Assembly: GCF_943912825.1 (NCBI RefSeq)
Contig: NZ_CALTUX010000005.1
Coordinates: 1-64,000 of the forward strand
Direction: 5' to 3'
From: an uncultured Anaerococcus sp.
GTDB taxonomy: Bacteria > Bacillota > Clostridia > Tissierellales > Peptoniphilaceae
Length of the DNA stretch: 64,000 nt
Positions 26,847-35,968 of this stretch are shown here, one piece after another (position 1 is the first letter of the stretch; every line of letters begins with the position of its first letter). The position numbers were made by a program, and so were the translations under genes. The notes under the pieces were generated by a model. That model saw only the letters and a list, made by a program, of their open reading frames with translations, was not told the DNA's origin and ran no database searches.

Positions 26847-28697
26847 CTATCCTTTCAGCTTTAAATATTTATAGATTTCAAGGGCCGCTTGCTTGCCTAC
26901 GAGAGGAACTTCCATTAGTTCTTCAACACTCGCCTTTTTCATGTTGGCAATAGTCTTAAAGTGAGCATATAAATTGGCTTTTGTTTTCTCACCTACACCC
27001 TTTATATTGTCAAGCTCAGATTTTTTCATAGTTTTTCTCATAAGTGACCTATGATAATTTATAGCAAATCTGTGAGCTTCTTCTTGGATTTCATAGATTA
27101 ACTTATAAACTGGATCACGTCTTTTGATTGGAATCTCTTCATTGTTATAAATAATAGCCCTTGTGGTATGCTTGTCATCTTTCACAAGACCAGCTACTTT
27201 TATATTCATATCAAGATCATTAAGGACTTTATTCGCAATAGATACCTGACCTTTGCCACCATCCATCAAGATAAGATCAGGAAGTCTGCCAAATCCAGTA
27301 TGAGTATTGCCCTTAGCTATATCCTTTTTAGCATTATTAAGCCTTCTAGTTAAGACTTCTTCAAGTGAAGCATAGTCATTTGGGCCTTCTACTGTTTTTA
27401 TCTTAAATTTCCTATATTCCTTTGGAGCCTGAACACCATTTTCAAAAACGACCATAGAACCAACTGATTGGACCCCAGAAGTATTAGATATATCATAGGC
27501 TTCAATCCTATTTATCCTGTTAATATTTAGTATTTCTTTTAGTTGGCTAAGGCCGCTAGATTTATTACGTTCTTTTTGATCAAGGCGTTTCTCATATTTA
27601 ACCCTCATATCATGGGCATTTCTAGCTGCCATATTTATTAGTTCAAATTTCCTGCCGAGTTTTGGCTGAGAAATAGCTACCTTTGAGCCTTTTTTCTGAT
27701 TTAAGTATTCATTTATTGATTCCAATTCATTAGGTAGGGATCCGACCAAAATTTCCTTAGGTATATAAAGGATATCTAAGTAAAATTGCTTTAGAAATGA
27801 AGACATAATTTCTGCCTCACTATCAGCAAATTCATTTTTTATTACAAAATGTTCTCTATCAACAATCTGGCCCTTTCTCATGAAAAATACCTGCATAATG
27901 ATTGTTGAAATGCCCTTAGACATAGCAATTATATCTATATCTTCACCTGTTGTCTCTGTTACAAACTGCTTTTCAGAAATTATAGAAAGAGCCCTATACC
28001 AATCCCTATATTTAGCTGCCATCTCAAAGTTTAGTTTTGAACTTTCCTCATTCATTAAGGAAAGTACCTTATCAGGTATTGTCCTATCCTTATGGTCTAA
28101 AAAACGCCTTACATCATCCATAGCTTGAAGGTATCTAGTCTCATCTTCCTTGTCTATACAAGGTCCCTTGCATCTTTTTATAAAATAATTAAGGCAGGGT
28201 CTATCTAGTCTTTGACCCTTGTCAAAGTTAAGATTGCAAGTCCTAAAGGGATAATATAGGTTAAATAAATCTATAGCATCATTTACAGCATAGGCATCTG
28301 GATAGGGACCGAAATAATCTGCCCCATCCTTTTTAACCTGTCTCACCTTTTGAATTCTGGGAAATTTTTCTCTAGTAATCTTGATATATGGATATTGCTT
28401 GTCATCTCTTAGGACAATATTATATTTAGGTCTATTTTTCTTTATTAAGTTAGATTCAAGAACTAAGGCTTCGACTTCATTTTGAACAATGATATATTCG
28501 AAGTCCTGAATATGGCTAACCATAGCAAGGACTTTGGCCCCCTTGTTCTTGTTGTTATCAAAGTATTGCTTAACCCTTCTTTTTAGAGAAATAGCCTTGC
28601 CGACATAGATTATATCACCATCTACATTTCTCATTATATAAACACCGGGTTTGTCAGGTAATTCCTTGAGTTTTTCCCTTAATCTTTTGCTTGTCAA
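26847..28697 (-). CDS. uvrC: UvrABC system protein C
   Basis: UvrC makes both incisions in nucleotide excision repair. The 616-residue protein has the N-terminal GIY-YIG nuclease (PDKPGVYIMRNVDGDIIYVG), a UVR segment near 200, the RNase H-like nuclease domain with RIEAYDISNTSG and LILMDGGKGQV, and C-terminal helix-hairpin-helix repeats (LDNIKGVGEKTKANL). The start is a TTG at 28697 with AAGGA upstream, and it overlaps the stop of pepP as TTGA. Confidence 0.96.
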   Translation of the reverse strand: MTSKRLREKLKELPDKPGVYIMRNVDGDIIYVGKAISLKRRVKQYFDNNKNKGAKVLAMVSHIQDFEYIIVQNEVEALVLESNLIKKNRPKYNIVLRDDKQYPYIKITREKFPRIQKVRQVKKDGADYFGPYPDAYAVNDAIDLFNLYYPFRTCNLNFDKGQRLDRPCLNYFIKRCKGPCIDKEDETRYLQAMDDVRRFLDHKDRTIPDKVLSLMNEESSKLNFEMAAKYRDWYRALSIISEKQFVTETTGEDIDIIAMSKGISTIIMQVFFMRKGQIVDREHFVIKNEFADSEAEIMSSFLKQFYLDILYIPKEILVGSLPNELESINEYLNQKKGSKVAISQPKLGRKFELINMAARNAHDMRVKYEKRLDQKERNKSSGLSQLKEILNINRINRIEAYDISNTSGVQSVGSMVVFENGVQAPKEYRKFKIKTVEGPNDYASLEEVLTRRLNNAKKDIAKGNTHTGFGRLPDLILMDGGKGQVSIANKVLNDLDMNIKVAGLVKDDKHTTRAIIYNNEEIPIKRRDPVYKLIYEIQEEAHRFAINYHRSLMRKTMKKSELDNIKGVGEKTKANLYAHFKTIANMKKASVEELMEVPLVGKQAALEIYKYLKLKG

Positions 28698-30463
28698 ATT
28701 TCCTTACATCTCTCCTTCAAATATTCTAGGTCATCACCTTCAAGATATGGACTTAAAAGGTCATAACACTTTTTATTATAGGCATTTAGCCAATCAATTT
28801 CTTCACTTGTTAGCATAGAAATTTTTACTGGTCTAGTATCAATTGGTACTATAGTTAGACTTTCAAATTCTAAAAATGATCCAAATTCATTTTCAAAAGA
28901 CTTTTTAACATAGGCTTCATTTTCAATCCTAATGCCGTGAGAATCTTCTATATAAAGGCCTGGCTCAATTGATGTGGTCATATTTTCTACAAATTCCACC
29001 CTATTTTTCTCTGAAATAGCTTGTGGCCCTTCGTGAACTGTAAGGACATAACCTACACCATGACCTGTTCCGTGAAAGAAGTCTTTACCAGCCTTCCATA
29101 GAGGATATTTTGCTAAAGCGTCAAGCCTATCACCCTTAGTTTTGTTTTTAAACTTGGCTAAAAATAAGGTCAAGAATGATTTTAGAACAAGTGTATAGTC
29201 GATTTTCTCATCTTCTTTTAGGTTTCCTAAGGCTACTGTTCTTGTAATATCTGTAGTGCCCTCTTTATAGTGGCCACCTGAATCAACCAAAATCATGCCG
29301 AGGCTTTCTATTGTCTTTGAACCAGTTACAGATGGTGCATAATGTACTATTGCAGCATTTTCCTTATAGCCTGCTATGGTTTCAAAAGAATCTTCGATGA
29401 ATGTTTCATTTTCTGCTCTTAGGTCGTGAAGTTTTTTACTAGCTACAAGCTCGTTTAGGCTGCCTGTCTTAGCACCAATTTCAAGCCAATTAAAGAATTT
29501 AACAAGACTTACCCCATCGTAGATATAGGCTTTCTTGATATTCTCTATTTCCTTATCTGTCTTTATGGCCTTCATATAGGTTGTAAAGTTAGTTCCTTGG
29601 CCAATCTTTACGTTCGCATTTATTGAATCATAAATGGAGACATTTGTTCTATTTGGATCTAAGTAAATCCTATTTTTTCCTTCAATATTTTTAAGGAGTT
29701 GGTAAATATATCCGTATGAATAAATTGTGATTCCATTTTCTTCCAAGTAAGATTTAACATCACTATCTAGCTTATCTTCATCAATACATAAGTAGGCCTT
29801 GTCTACAGAAATTAGCATATAAGATAAAACTACTGGGTTGTAATCTACGTCATTTCCCCTGATATTTAATAAGTAGCAAATATCTTCGGGACTACCGATA
29901 AAGGTGTAATCATAACCTTGATTTTGCATTTTTTCTCTTAAGATGCTTAATTTTTCAGAAAGGCTTTGGCCTGAATATTTTTCTTCATGAATCCAAACCT
30001 TATCCTTTGGTAAAGTAGGCCTATCTTGCCAGATTTTTGATATATAGTCAAGGTCTGATACCAATACCCTAGCGCCCATATTTTCTGAAAGCTCCTTATA
30101 ACCTGTTACAGAATAGCACTGGCCATCAAATCCAATTTTGCCAAATTCTGGAATGTTAGCATCCAAATATTCTAAAAGACTTGGATATCCTTCCACCCCC
30201 ATTTTCATTAGCTCAAATTCAGAGTTGGCTAGCTCTTTATTTGCTTGCAAGAAATATCTTGAATCTGTCCATAATTTCGCTTCTTTAAGGGTAACAACAG
30301 CAGTTCCTGCAGAACCAGTAAAGCCTGAGATAAATTCTCTAGTCTTGTAATGATCAGCCAAATACTCTGATTGGTGAGGATCTGATGTTGGAATGATATA
30401 GGCATCAATTTTCCTATCTTGCATCATTTTTCTTAATTTTTCTATTCTACTGTTTATATTCAT
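28694..30463 (-). CDS. pepP: Xaa-Pro aminopeptidase (M24B)
   Basis: This dinuclear-metal peptidase removes an N-terminal residue linked to proline. The 589-residue protein has two N-terminal creatinase-like domains (about 1-315) and the C-terminal pita-bread domain with metal ligands in VDSGGHYKEGTTDITRT, GTGHGVGYVLTVHEGPQ and the final SIEPGLYIEDSHGIRIEN. This long three-domain architecture matches eukaryotic XPNPEP1-like and clostridial enzymes rather than short PepQ. It is the first gene of the pepP-uvrC-hprK operon. Confidence 0.92.
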   Translation of the reverse strand: MNINSRIEKLRKMMQDRKIDAYIIPTSDPHQSEYLADHYKTREFISGFTGSAGTAVVTLKEAKLWTDSRYFLQANKELANSEFELMKMGVEGYPSLLEYLDANIPEFGKIGFDGQCYSVTGYKELSENMGARVLVSDLDYISKIWQDRPTLPKDKVWIHEEKYSGQSLSEKLSILREKMQNQGYDYTFIGSPEDICYLLNIRGNDVDYNPVVLSYMLISVDKAYLCIDEDKLDSDVKSYLEENGITIYSYGYIYQLLKNIEGKNRIYLDPNRTNVSIYDSINANVKIGQGTNFTTYMKAIKTDKEIENIKKAYIYDGVSLVKFFNWLEIGAKTGSLNELVASKKLHDLRAENETFIEDSFETIAGYKENAAIVHYAPSVTGSKTIESLGMILVDSGGHYKEGTTDITRTVALGNLKEDEKIDYTLVLKSFLTLFLAKFKNKTKGDRLDALAKYPLWKAGKDFFHGTGHGVGYVLTVHEGPQAISEKNRVEFVENMTTSIEPGLYIEDSHGIRIENEAYVKKSFENEFGSFLEFESLTIVPIDTRPVKISMLTSEEIDWLNAYNKKCYDLLSPYLEGDDLEYLKERCKEI

Positions 30464-30574
30464 AAAATCTCCTTATGATTAAATACAATTACTTATAATA
30501 ATACTTTATCCTTATTTATGATAATTGCTATTTCTATTGTAATAGAGATAAGAGATAATAAGGGCTTAATACAA

Positions 30575-30602
30575 TTGATTTTTTCTTTAAATCCATTATA
30601 AT
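30575..30602 (+). promoter_or_regulatory. Promoter of ychF-tdk
   Basis: TTGATT (30575-30580) and TATAAT (30597-30602) are 16 bp apart, about 42 bp upstream of the ychF ATG. Confidence 0.7.
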
Positions 30603-30643
30603 ATTATCGTTATAAAAATAAGAGTAAAGAGAGTGTGAATAAG

Positions 30644-31741
30644 ATGAAACTTGGAATAGTCGGCCTACCTAATGTTGGTAAATCAACATTATTTAATGCC
30701 ATTACAAAAGCAGGTGCCCTAGTGGCAAATTATCCTTTCGCTACAATAGATCCAAATGTGGGACTTGTAAATGTACCTGATGAAAGATTAGAAGCCTTAT
30801 CAAAAATTTCTAATTCAAAAAGAATCCTACCAGCAGTAGTAGAATTCTACGATATAGCTGGCCTTGTAAAAGGTGCAAGTAAGGGTGAAGGTTTGGGTAA
30901 CAAATTTTTATCAAATATCAGGGAAACTGATGCAATAGTAGAAGTTTTAAGATGCTTTGATGACCCAAATGTAACCCACGTTGATGGGTCAGTAGACCCC
31001 CTACGTGATATAGAAACAATCAACCTCGAGCTAATATTAGCTGACCTTGAACTTGTAGATAAGGTTCTTGAAAAGAAAAGAAAAGTAGCAAGGGCTGATA
31101 AGTCAGCCAGAGCTGAAGTAGAAGTTTTAGAAAAAATCGTCGAAGTCCTAGAAGCAGGAAAATCTGCAAGGATCCTAGAGCTCAATGATGAGGAGAAAAA
31201 ACTTTTAAGAAGCTACCAACTCCTATCAACCAAGCCAATAATTTATGTATGCAATGTCAATGAAGATGATGCAGCAAATGATGGAGAAGGCAACCCATAT
31301 GTTGAAAAGGTAAGAGAATTTGCTAAGACAGAAAATGCTGAAGTATCAGTCGTCTCTGCAAAAATTGAGCAAGAAATCTCAGAACTTGATACAGAAGAAG
31401 AAAGAGAAGAATTTCTTGCGATGATTGGTCTTGAAGAATCTGGTACAGATAAAGTTATAAAAGATTCCTACAAAACCTTAAATCTAATTTCCTTCCTTAC
31501 AACAGGCGAAATGGAGACCCGTGCTTGGACAATTACAAAAGGTACAAAAGCTGTAGATGCAGCTGGTAAAATCCATACAGATATCTCAAGAGGCTTCATC
31601 ATGGCAGATATAATTTCTTTCGAAGACCTAGTAGAAGCTGGCTCAGTCAACCACGCCAAGGAAATGGGTAAGCTCCGCATGGAAGGCAAGGAATATATCA
31701 TGCAAGATGGCGATGTAGTAAACTTTAAATTCAACGTATAA
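30644..31741 (+). CDS. ychF: Redox-regulated ATPase YchF (Obg-like)
   Basis: YchF is a ribosome-associated P-loop protein that prefers ATP over GTP. The 365-residue sequence has GIVGLPNVGKSTLFNAI at the start, EFYDIAGLVKGASKGEGLGN (switch II) near 66, YVCNVNEDD in place of the usual NKxD, which fits the relaxed nucleotide specificity, and the C-terminal TGS domain. The ATG at 30644 is well spaced from GAGAG; the GTG at 30635 is too close to it. It overlaps tdk (TAATG). Confidence 0.95.
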   Translation: MKLGIVGLPNVGKSTLFNAITKAGALVANYPFATIDPNVGLVNVPDERLEALSKISNSKRILPAVVEFYDIAGLVKGASKGEGLGNKFLSNIRETDAIVEVLRCFDDPNVTHVDGSVDPLRDIETINLELILADLELVDKVLEKKRKVARADKSARAEVEVLEKIVEVLEAGKSARILELNDEEKKLLRSYQLLSTKPIIYVCNVNEDDAANDGEGNPYVEKVREFAKTENAEVSVVSAKIEQEISELDTEEEREEFLAMIGLEESGTDKVIKDSYKTLNLISFLTTGEMETRAWTITKGTKAVDAAGKIHTDISRGFIMADIISFEDLVEAGSVNHAKEMGKLRMEGKEYIMQDGDVVNFKFNV

Positions 31742-32361
31742 TGTATAGAAATATGAAAAAACAAGGAAAATTGATAGTTCATACAGGCTCAATGTTTTCT
31801 GGCAAGACAACCTCCCTTTGGAGAGAGCTCTATAGGATGAACATTGCAAACTACAAGGTTGTCGCTTTTAAACCATCAATAGATGATAGAGATGGAGATA
31901 AGCAAATAGTAACTCACGATAACTTAAGTCTTGATGCCATAAAAGTAGAAGATTTAAATAATATCCTAAGTTATGCAAAAGACCACGAGATAGATGCTAT
32001 AGGTATTGATGAGTTGCAATTTTTCCCAAATGATCCTAGCGAAGTAGTAGATATATTTAATAAGCTAATGGCTATGAATATCACAATCGTTGTATCAGGT
32101 CTTGATATGGACTATAAAACTAGACCATTTGAGATTATAAAAGAGATTATGCCCCTAGCAGATGAGCTTATAAAACATCATGCAATTTGCGCATCATGTG
32201 GTGAAGATGCTTGGGCATCTTATAGAAAATCAAGCGATGATTCAAGGATACAAATAGGAGCCCAAAACCTATACGAACCCCTTTGCAGATCATGTTATAC
32301 TGACAAGATGAAAGAAAGAGAAAAAACTAAAAACCAAATAAAACTTAATTTAGATAAGTAA
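31741..32361 (+). CDS. tdk: Thymidine kinase
   Basis: Tdk phosphorylates thymidine for salvage. The 206-residue protein is a type II (TK1-like) enzyme: P-loop HTGSMFSGKTTSLWRE, the DELQFF motif near residue 87, and the zinc site made by CASCGED and CRSCYTD. The ATG overlaps the ychF stop; a second ATG at 31753 is possible. The gene ends at a strong terminator. Confidence 0.94.
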   Translation: MYRNMKKQGKLIVHTGSMFSGKTTSLWRELYRMNIANYKVVAFKPSIDDRDGDKQIVTHDNLSLDAIKVEDLNNILSYAKDHEIDAIGIDELQFFPNDPSEVVDIFNKLMAMNITIVVSGLDMDYKTRPFEIIKEIMPLADELIKHHAICASCGEDAWASYRKSSDDSRIQIGAQNLYEPLCRSCYTDKMKEREKTKNQIKLNLDK

Positions 32362-32390
32362 AAAAATCTACCCAAAGAGGTAGATTTTTT
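32361..32390. terminator. Bidirectional intrinsic terminator between tdk and map
   Basis: A perfect 12-bp stem (AAAAAATCTACC against GGTAGATTTTTT) with a 6-base loop lies between the convergent tdk and map genes, with T-runs in both directions. Confidence 0.92.
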
Positions 32391-32392
32391 AT

Positions 32393-33199
32393 TTAAAATT
32401 TATAATTTTCAATAAATTCTAGGTCACTCTCATCTAAAGAGTACTTGCTTTGGTCAGTGATAATTTCTGGTCCATCTTCGTGGATTATAAGTTGGTGTTC
32501 AAATTGACTAACCTTTGAACCATCAACTGTCCTTGCTGTCCAGCCATTATCATCAAGCTTCATATGCCAATCTCCAATAGCAATCATTGGTTCAATCGTA
32601 AATACCATACCTGCTTGAATTCTTGGACCACGTCCAGCTATTCCATAATGAGGGACTTGTGGGTCTTCGTGCATTTCCTTGCCAATACCATGGCCTATAA
32701 AGTCTCTTATTACAGAAAATCCATTTTCACCTTCTACATATGCTTGGATAGCAGCTCCAATATCACCTATCCTGTTTCCAGGTACAGCCACTTTAATAGC
32801 CCTGTTTAGGGATTCGAGATTCACATCTACTAGCTTTTGATCTTCCTCACTCATCTTACCGATTGTATAGGTCCAGCAAGAGTCAGCAAGACCGCCATCA
32901 AGATTTACAACATTATCTATTGATAAGATATCTCCTTCTTTTAGAGGCCTATCTGTAGGATAGCCGTGGCAGATTTCATCATTTACAGATGTGCAAAGGG
33001 TAAAAGGAAATCCACTATAACCAAGCTGAGCTGGGATAGCCTTGCAGTGGTCTATGATAAATTTATTAGCAAATTTATCTAATTCCAGGGTTGTCCTTCC
33101 CTCTTTTATGACTTTTCTGAGGGCTAGGTGGGTTTTACACAAAATTTCCGCAGCACCCCTCATCTTTTCAAATTGTTTTTCATTGTATATTCTAATCAA
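32393..33199 (-). CDS. map: Methionine aminopeptidase, type I
   Basis: Map removes N-terminal methionine from nascent proteins. The 268-residue protein has the pita-bread metal ligands in SIDNVVNLDGGLADSC, RDFIGHGIGKEMHEDPQVPH and MVFTIEPMIAIG. I place the start at the TTG at 33199, where AAGGAG lies nine bases upstream and the protein begins like other Map enzymes; the TTG at 33229 would put that ribosome binding site inside the gene. The upstream terminator ends right before the ribosome binding site, so expression needs read-through or an upstream internal promoter. Confidence 0.93.
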   Translation of the reverse strand: MIRIYNEKQFEKMRGAAEILCKTHLALRKVIKEGRTTLELDKFANKFIIDHCKAIPAQLGYSGFPFTLCTSVNDEICHGYPTDRPLKEGDILSIDNVVNLDGGLADSCWTYTIGKMSEEDQKLVDVNLESLNRAIKVAVPGNRIGDIGAAIQAYVEGENGFSVIRDFIGHGIGKEMHEDPQVPHYGIAGRGPRIQAGMVFTIEPMIAIGDWHMKLDDNGWTARTVDGSKVSQFEHQLIIHEDGPEIITDQSKYSLDESDLEFIENYKF

Positions 33200-33214
33200 T
33201 ATATCACTCTCCTT

Positions 33215-33237
33215 AAAAAAGGACGCCAAAGCGCCCT
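33215..33237 (-). terminator. Intrinsic terminator of the nitroreductase gene
   Basis: On the minus strand GGGCGC pairs with GCGTCC around TTTG, with one G-T wobble, and six T follow. The T-run runs straight into the AAGGAG ribosome binding site of map. Confidence 0.8.
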
Positions 33238-33241
33238 TATC

Positions 33242-34039
33242 TTATAGTCTTTTGCTTGCTATATAGACGTATTCGTCATTATTTATCTTAGGCTCTATTT
33301 CCCAATTTGAACCCATTGAGATTGATTCACCTAGCTTGTCTATATAATACATTATTATACCTGCATCTAGTAGGTTGACATCTCCCTTGTAGTCTTTGAT
33401 GTATAGGTTTATCAAATCATCAACAACTACAAATCTCCAAGGTTGGGCATTGTAAGCTGATGGTGCAAATCTAGCATAAGCAAATACATCTTCTAGGCCT
33501 CTTTGTTCTAAGTCTTCATTTGTAGCAGGATTTCCTAACCTATACATGTATACAAATTCACCGATACCAAGTCTATCATCAAATTGGTGTTCTCTTACAC
33601 TTTCATCTACTGGATAGCCAACTGCAAGTAATAGATTTAAGTGACCTCCGTCATAGTTAAAGATAGATTTTTTCACTTCAGAGTCTACATCACTTACTGT
33701 AATCCAGCAAGTTCCAAGTCCTAAAGCATTTAGCTTTGTAATTAATTCTTCTACTCCATAAGCTCCCTTTACAAGTGAAGCTGGATTGTCATTTAGAGTA
33801 TTTAGTGCAAGATAAGCAGGTGCCTTAATCATCACTCCCCTGTAGCCAGCTAGGCCGTCAAGCGCCTTATAAACGCTTTCTCCATCGCTTTGAACTATAA
33901 AGGCTAGGTCATCCTTACCTAACTTTACTATTTCCTCATCTACCATCTTGTAAACTTTTTCTAATGTTCCTTCATCAAGTTTAGTGTCTTTGAAATCTCT
34001 TGTTGAAGTTCTTGATTTTAAAAATTGTGTTGTAAGCAT
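33242..34039 (-). CDS. Nitroreductase family protein
   Basis: This 265-residue FMN-type nitroreductase-fold protein begins TTQFLKSRTSTRDFKDTKL, the usual FMN phosphate-contacting region, and has FAYARFAPSAYNAQPWRFVV near residue 188, the family's second signature. Unlike common nitroreductases it has an N-terminal half with similar spacing (LGLGTCWITVSDVD), as in the TM1586-like subgroup where one chain carries two half-domains. Start at 34039, behind GGGGGA. The substrate is unknown. Confidence 0.85.
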   Translation of the reverse strand: MLTTQFLKSRTSTRDFKDTKLDEGTLEKVYKMVDEEIVKLGKDDLAFIVQSDGESVYKALDGLAGYRGVMIKAPAYLALNTLNDNPASLVKGAYGVEELITKLNALGLGTCWITVSDVDSEVKKSIFNYDGGHLNLLLAVGYPVDESVREHQFDDRLGIGEFVYMYRLGNPATNEDLEQRGLEDVFAYARFAPSAYNAQPWRFVVVDDLINLYIKDYKGDVNLLDAGIIMYYIDKLGESISMGSNWEIEPKINNDEYVYIASKRL

Positions 34040-34096
34040 ATTTTCCCCCATATTATTATTCTACTTCTATTGTATCACATTTTAAAAAAATTAAAT

Positions 34097-34113
34097 ATGG
34101 TAAAATAATAATA
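34097..34113 (+). promoter_or_regulatory. Extended -10 promoter at the UvrD-like gene, possibly leaderless
   Basis: TGG-TAAAAT (34098-34106) is an extended -10 element whose expected start point falls on the A of the ATG at 34113. There is no convincing Shine-Dalgarno sequence between them. The -35 region is poor. Confidence 0.4.
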
Positions 34114-35921
34114 TGAACTTAACTAACATACAAAAAAAGGCAGCAGAATTTAAAGATGGACCTTGTCTAGTCCTTGCAGTGCCTGGCGCAGGCAAGACTA
34201 CAATGCTTTTAGAAAGAATTAAAATTTTATCAAAAAATATTGATTCCAAAAAAATTTTAACCCTAACTTTTTCCAAAACCCAATCACAAGATATGAAAAA
34301 TCGTTTTGGAACAAACGATAGCAATTTTATGACAATCCACGCCTTTTGCTACCTTATTATAAGAAATTACCTAAAAAAATATAATAGAGAATTAAGACTC
34401 ATTGAAGCAAGTGATTCCTACAATAAATACCACCTTGTTAGAGATATTTACAAAAGTATCAATAATAATAAAAAACTATCGAGAGAGGATGTCGAAACTT
34501 TTTTTACAGAAACATCCTACATGAAAAACGCACTTTTGGACCAAACTTACCTGGATAAGGTAAGAATAAAAAATATCAAAGAAATATATAATGAGTACGA
34601 AAGATTTAAAAAAGAAAATCATTTTATAGATTTTGATGATATGCAATTGATAGCCCTAAAGCTTCTTGAAGAAAATCCAAGACTCTTAAGGTCGATTCAA
34701 AGAAAATACCAATATTTCCAACTTGATGAAGGCCAAGATAGCTCGATTTTACAATTTAAAATCCTTAAGATGATAGTTTCACAAAATAATAATTTGATGG
34801 TAGTAGCAGATGATGACCAATCCATCTATTCTTTTAGGGCAGCTGAGCCTGACTATCTTTTAAATTTTAAAACCTACTACCCTGATTCAAAAATCATCAT
34901 CATGGATGAAAATCACAGGTCAAGTGCTAATATTTCCAGCCTTGCCAATCAATTTATAAAGCTTAATAAAAATAGGTATCAAAAAGATATTATATCTAAT
35001 AAAGAAAAGGGAGAAAAAATTGTAATCAAATACCTTAAAGATTTTAAGGATGAATATGACTTTATTATAAAAAATCTTGATCCAAATAAGACTAATGCAA
35101 TTCTTTTTAGAAATAATATTTCAGCTATTAATCTTATTTCATTCTTACTAGAAGATGACATAGACTTTACTATCAGTGAAGATTTCCTTAAATTTTTTGA
35201 ATCTCAAATTATAGAAGATATCTTCGATGTAATAAGATTTTCTGAAGATTTTAATGATACTGAGGCTTTTACAAATATCTATTATAAGATATCAACCTAC
35301 CTTAAAAAATCTGAGATAGAAGGACTAGCAAATAAACCAGCTAGGCTGGATGTATTTTCTTACTTTTACGATATCCTAGATTATGACAGAAGAGAAAGTT
35401 TATATGAGATTGAAAAAAAGCTAAAACACATCAGAAAATTACCATTAGATAGGAAGATAGCTTATATTTATAACTACCTAGCCTACAAAAAATATGCTTC
35501 GCTTAGGTCAAACAAATTTGCAGAAGAAAATATGAACAAGGACTTATTTATAGAGTCACTCACCAACTTTTCTAGAGGTCTTAATAATATAAGTGACTTT
35601 TATAAAAAAATTGACCTGGTCAAGGATAAGATAAAATTCACCTTTGGAAACCCTCTAATTCTTACGACTATTCATAAGTCCAAGGGCCTTGAATATGACA
35701 GGGTATTTATAATCGATATGGTTAAGAACGAATTTCCTATGGTAAATTATGACGAAAATCCTGATGTGGCTATAGAAGAAGAAAGAAGAGTCTTTTATGT
35801 AGCCATGACAAGAGCCAAGGAATCTCTATTTATTCTAACAATTAAAAAAAGAAATGGTAAAAAAGCTCTGCCTTCAGAGTTTTTTAGCCAAGTTTATCAA
35901 ATAAATAAAACTGCTAGATGA
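34113..35921 (+). CDS. UvrD/Rep-family ATP-dependent DNA helicase
   Basis: A 602-residue superfamily 1A helicase. Motifs seen: LAVPGAGKTTMLLERI (I), LTLTFSKTQSQDMKNR (Ia), QLDEGQDSSILQFKIL (II), DDDQSIYSFRAAEP (III), the TTIHKSKGLEYDRVFI segment (V) and EEERRVFYVAMTRAKESLF (VI). It is shorter than PcrA/UvrD (about 720-750) and lacks their C-terminal RNA polymerase-binding tail, so it is a small UvrD-like paralogue rather than PcrA itself. It stands alone between divergent and convergent neighbours. Confidence 0.9.
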   Translation: MNLTNIQKKAAEFKDGPCLVLAVPGAGKTTMLLERIKILSKNIDSKKILTLTFSKTQSQDMKNRFGTNDSNFMTIHAFCYLIIRNYLKKYNRELRLIEASDSYNKYHLVRDIYKSINNNKKLSREDVETFFTETSYMKNALLDQTYLDKVRIKNIKEIYNEYERFKKENHFIDFDDMQLIALKLLEENPRLLRSIQRKYQYFQLDEGQDSSILQFKILKMIVSQNNNLMVVADDDQSIYSFRAAEPDYLLNFKTYYPDSKIIIMDENHRSSANISSLANQFIKLNKNRYQKDIISNKEKGEKIVIKYLKDFKDEYDFIIKNLDPNKTNAILFRNNISAINLISFLLEDDIDFTISEDFLKFFESQIIEDIFDVIRFSEDFNDTEAFTNIYYKISTYLKKSEIEGLANKPARLDVFSYFYDILDYDRRESLYEIEKKLKHIRKLPLDRKIAYIYNYLAYKKYASLRSNKFAEENMNKDLFIESLTNFSRGLNNISDFYKKIDLVKDKIKFTFGNPLILTTIHKSKGLEYDRVFIIDMVKNEFPMVNYDENPDVAIEEERRVFYVAMTRAKESLFILTIKKRNGKKALPSEFFSQVYQINKTAR

Positions 35922-35944
35922 CAAAAATTGCCACTAGCAGTTTT
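35907..35944. terminator. Bidirectional intrinsic terminator after the helicase gene
   Basis: AAAACTGCTAG and CTAGCAGTTTT form an 11-bp perfect stem that includes the helicase stop codon in its loop side and serves the convergent folC as well. Confidence 0.85.
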
Positions 35945-35968
35945 ATATTCATATAATCTTTAGTTATT

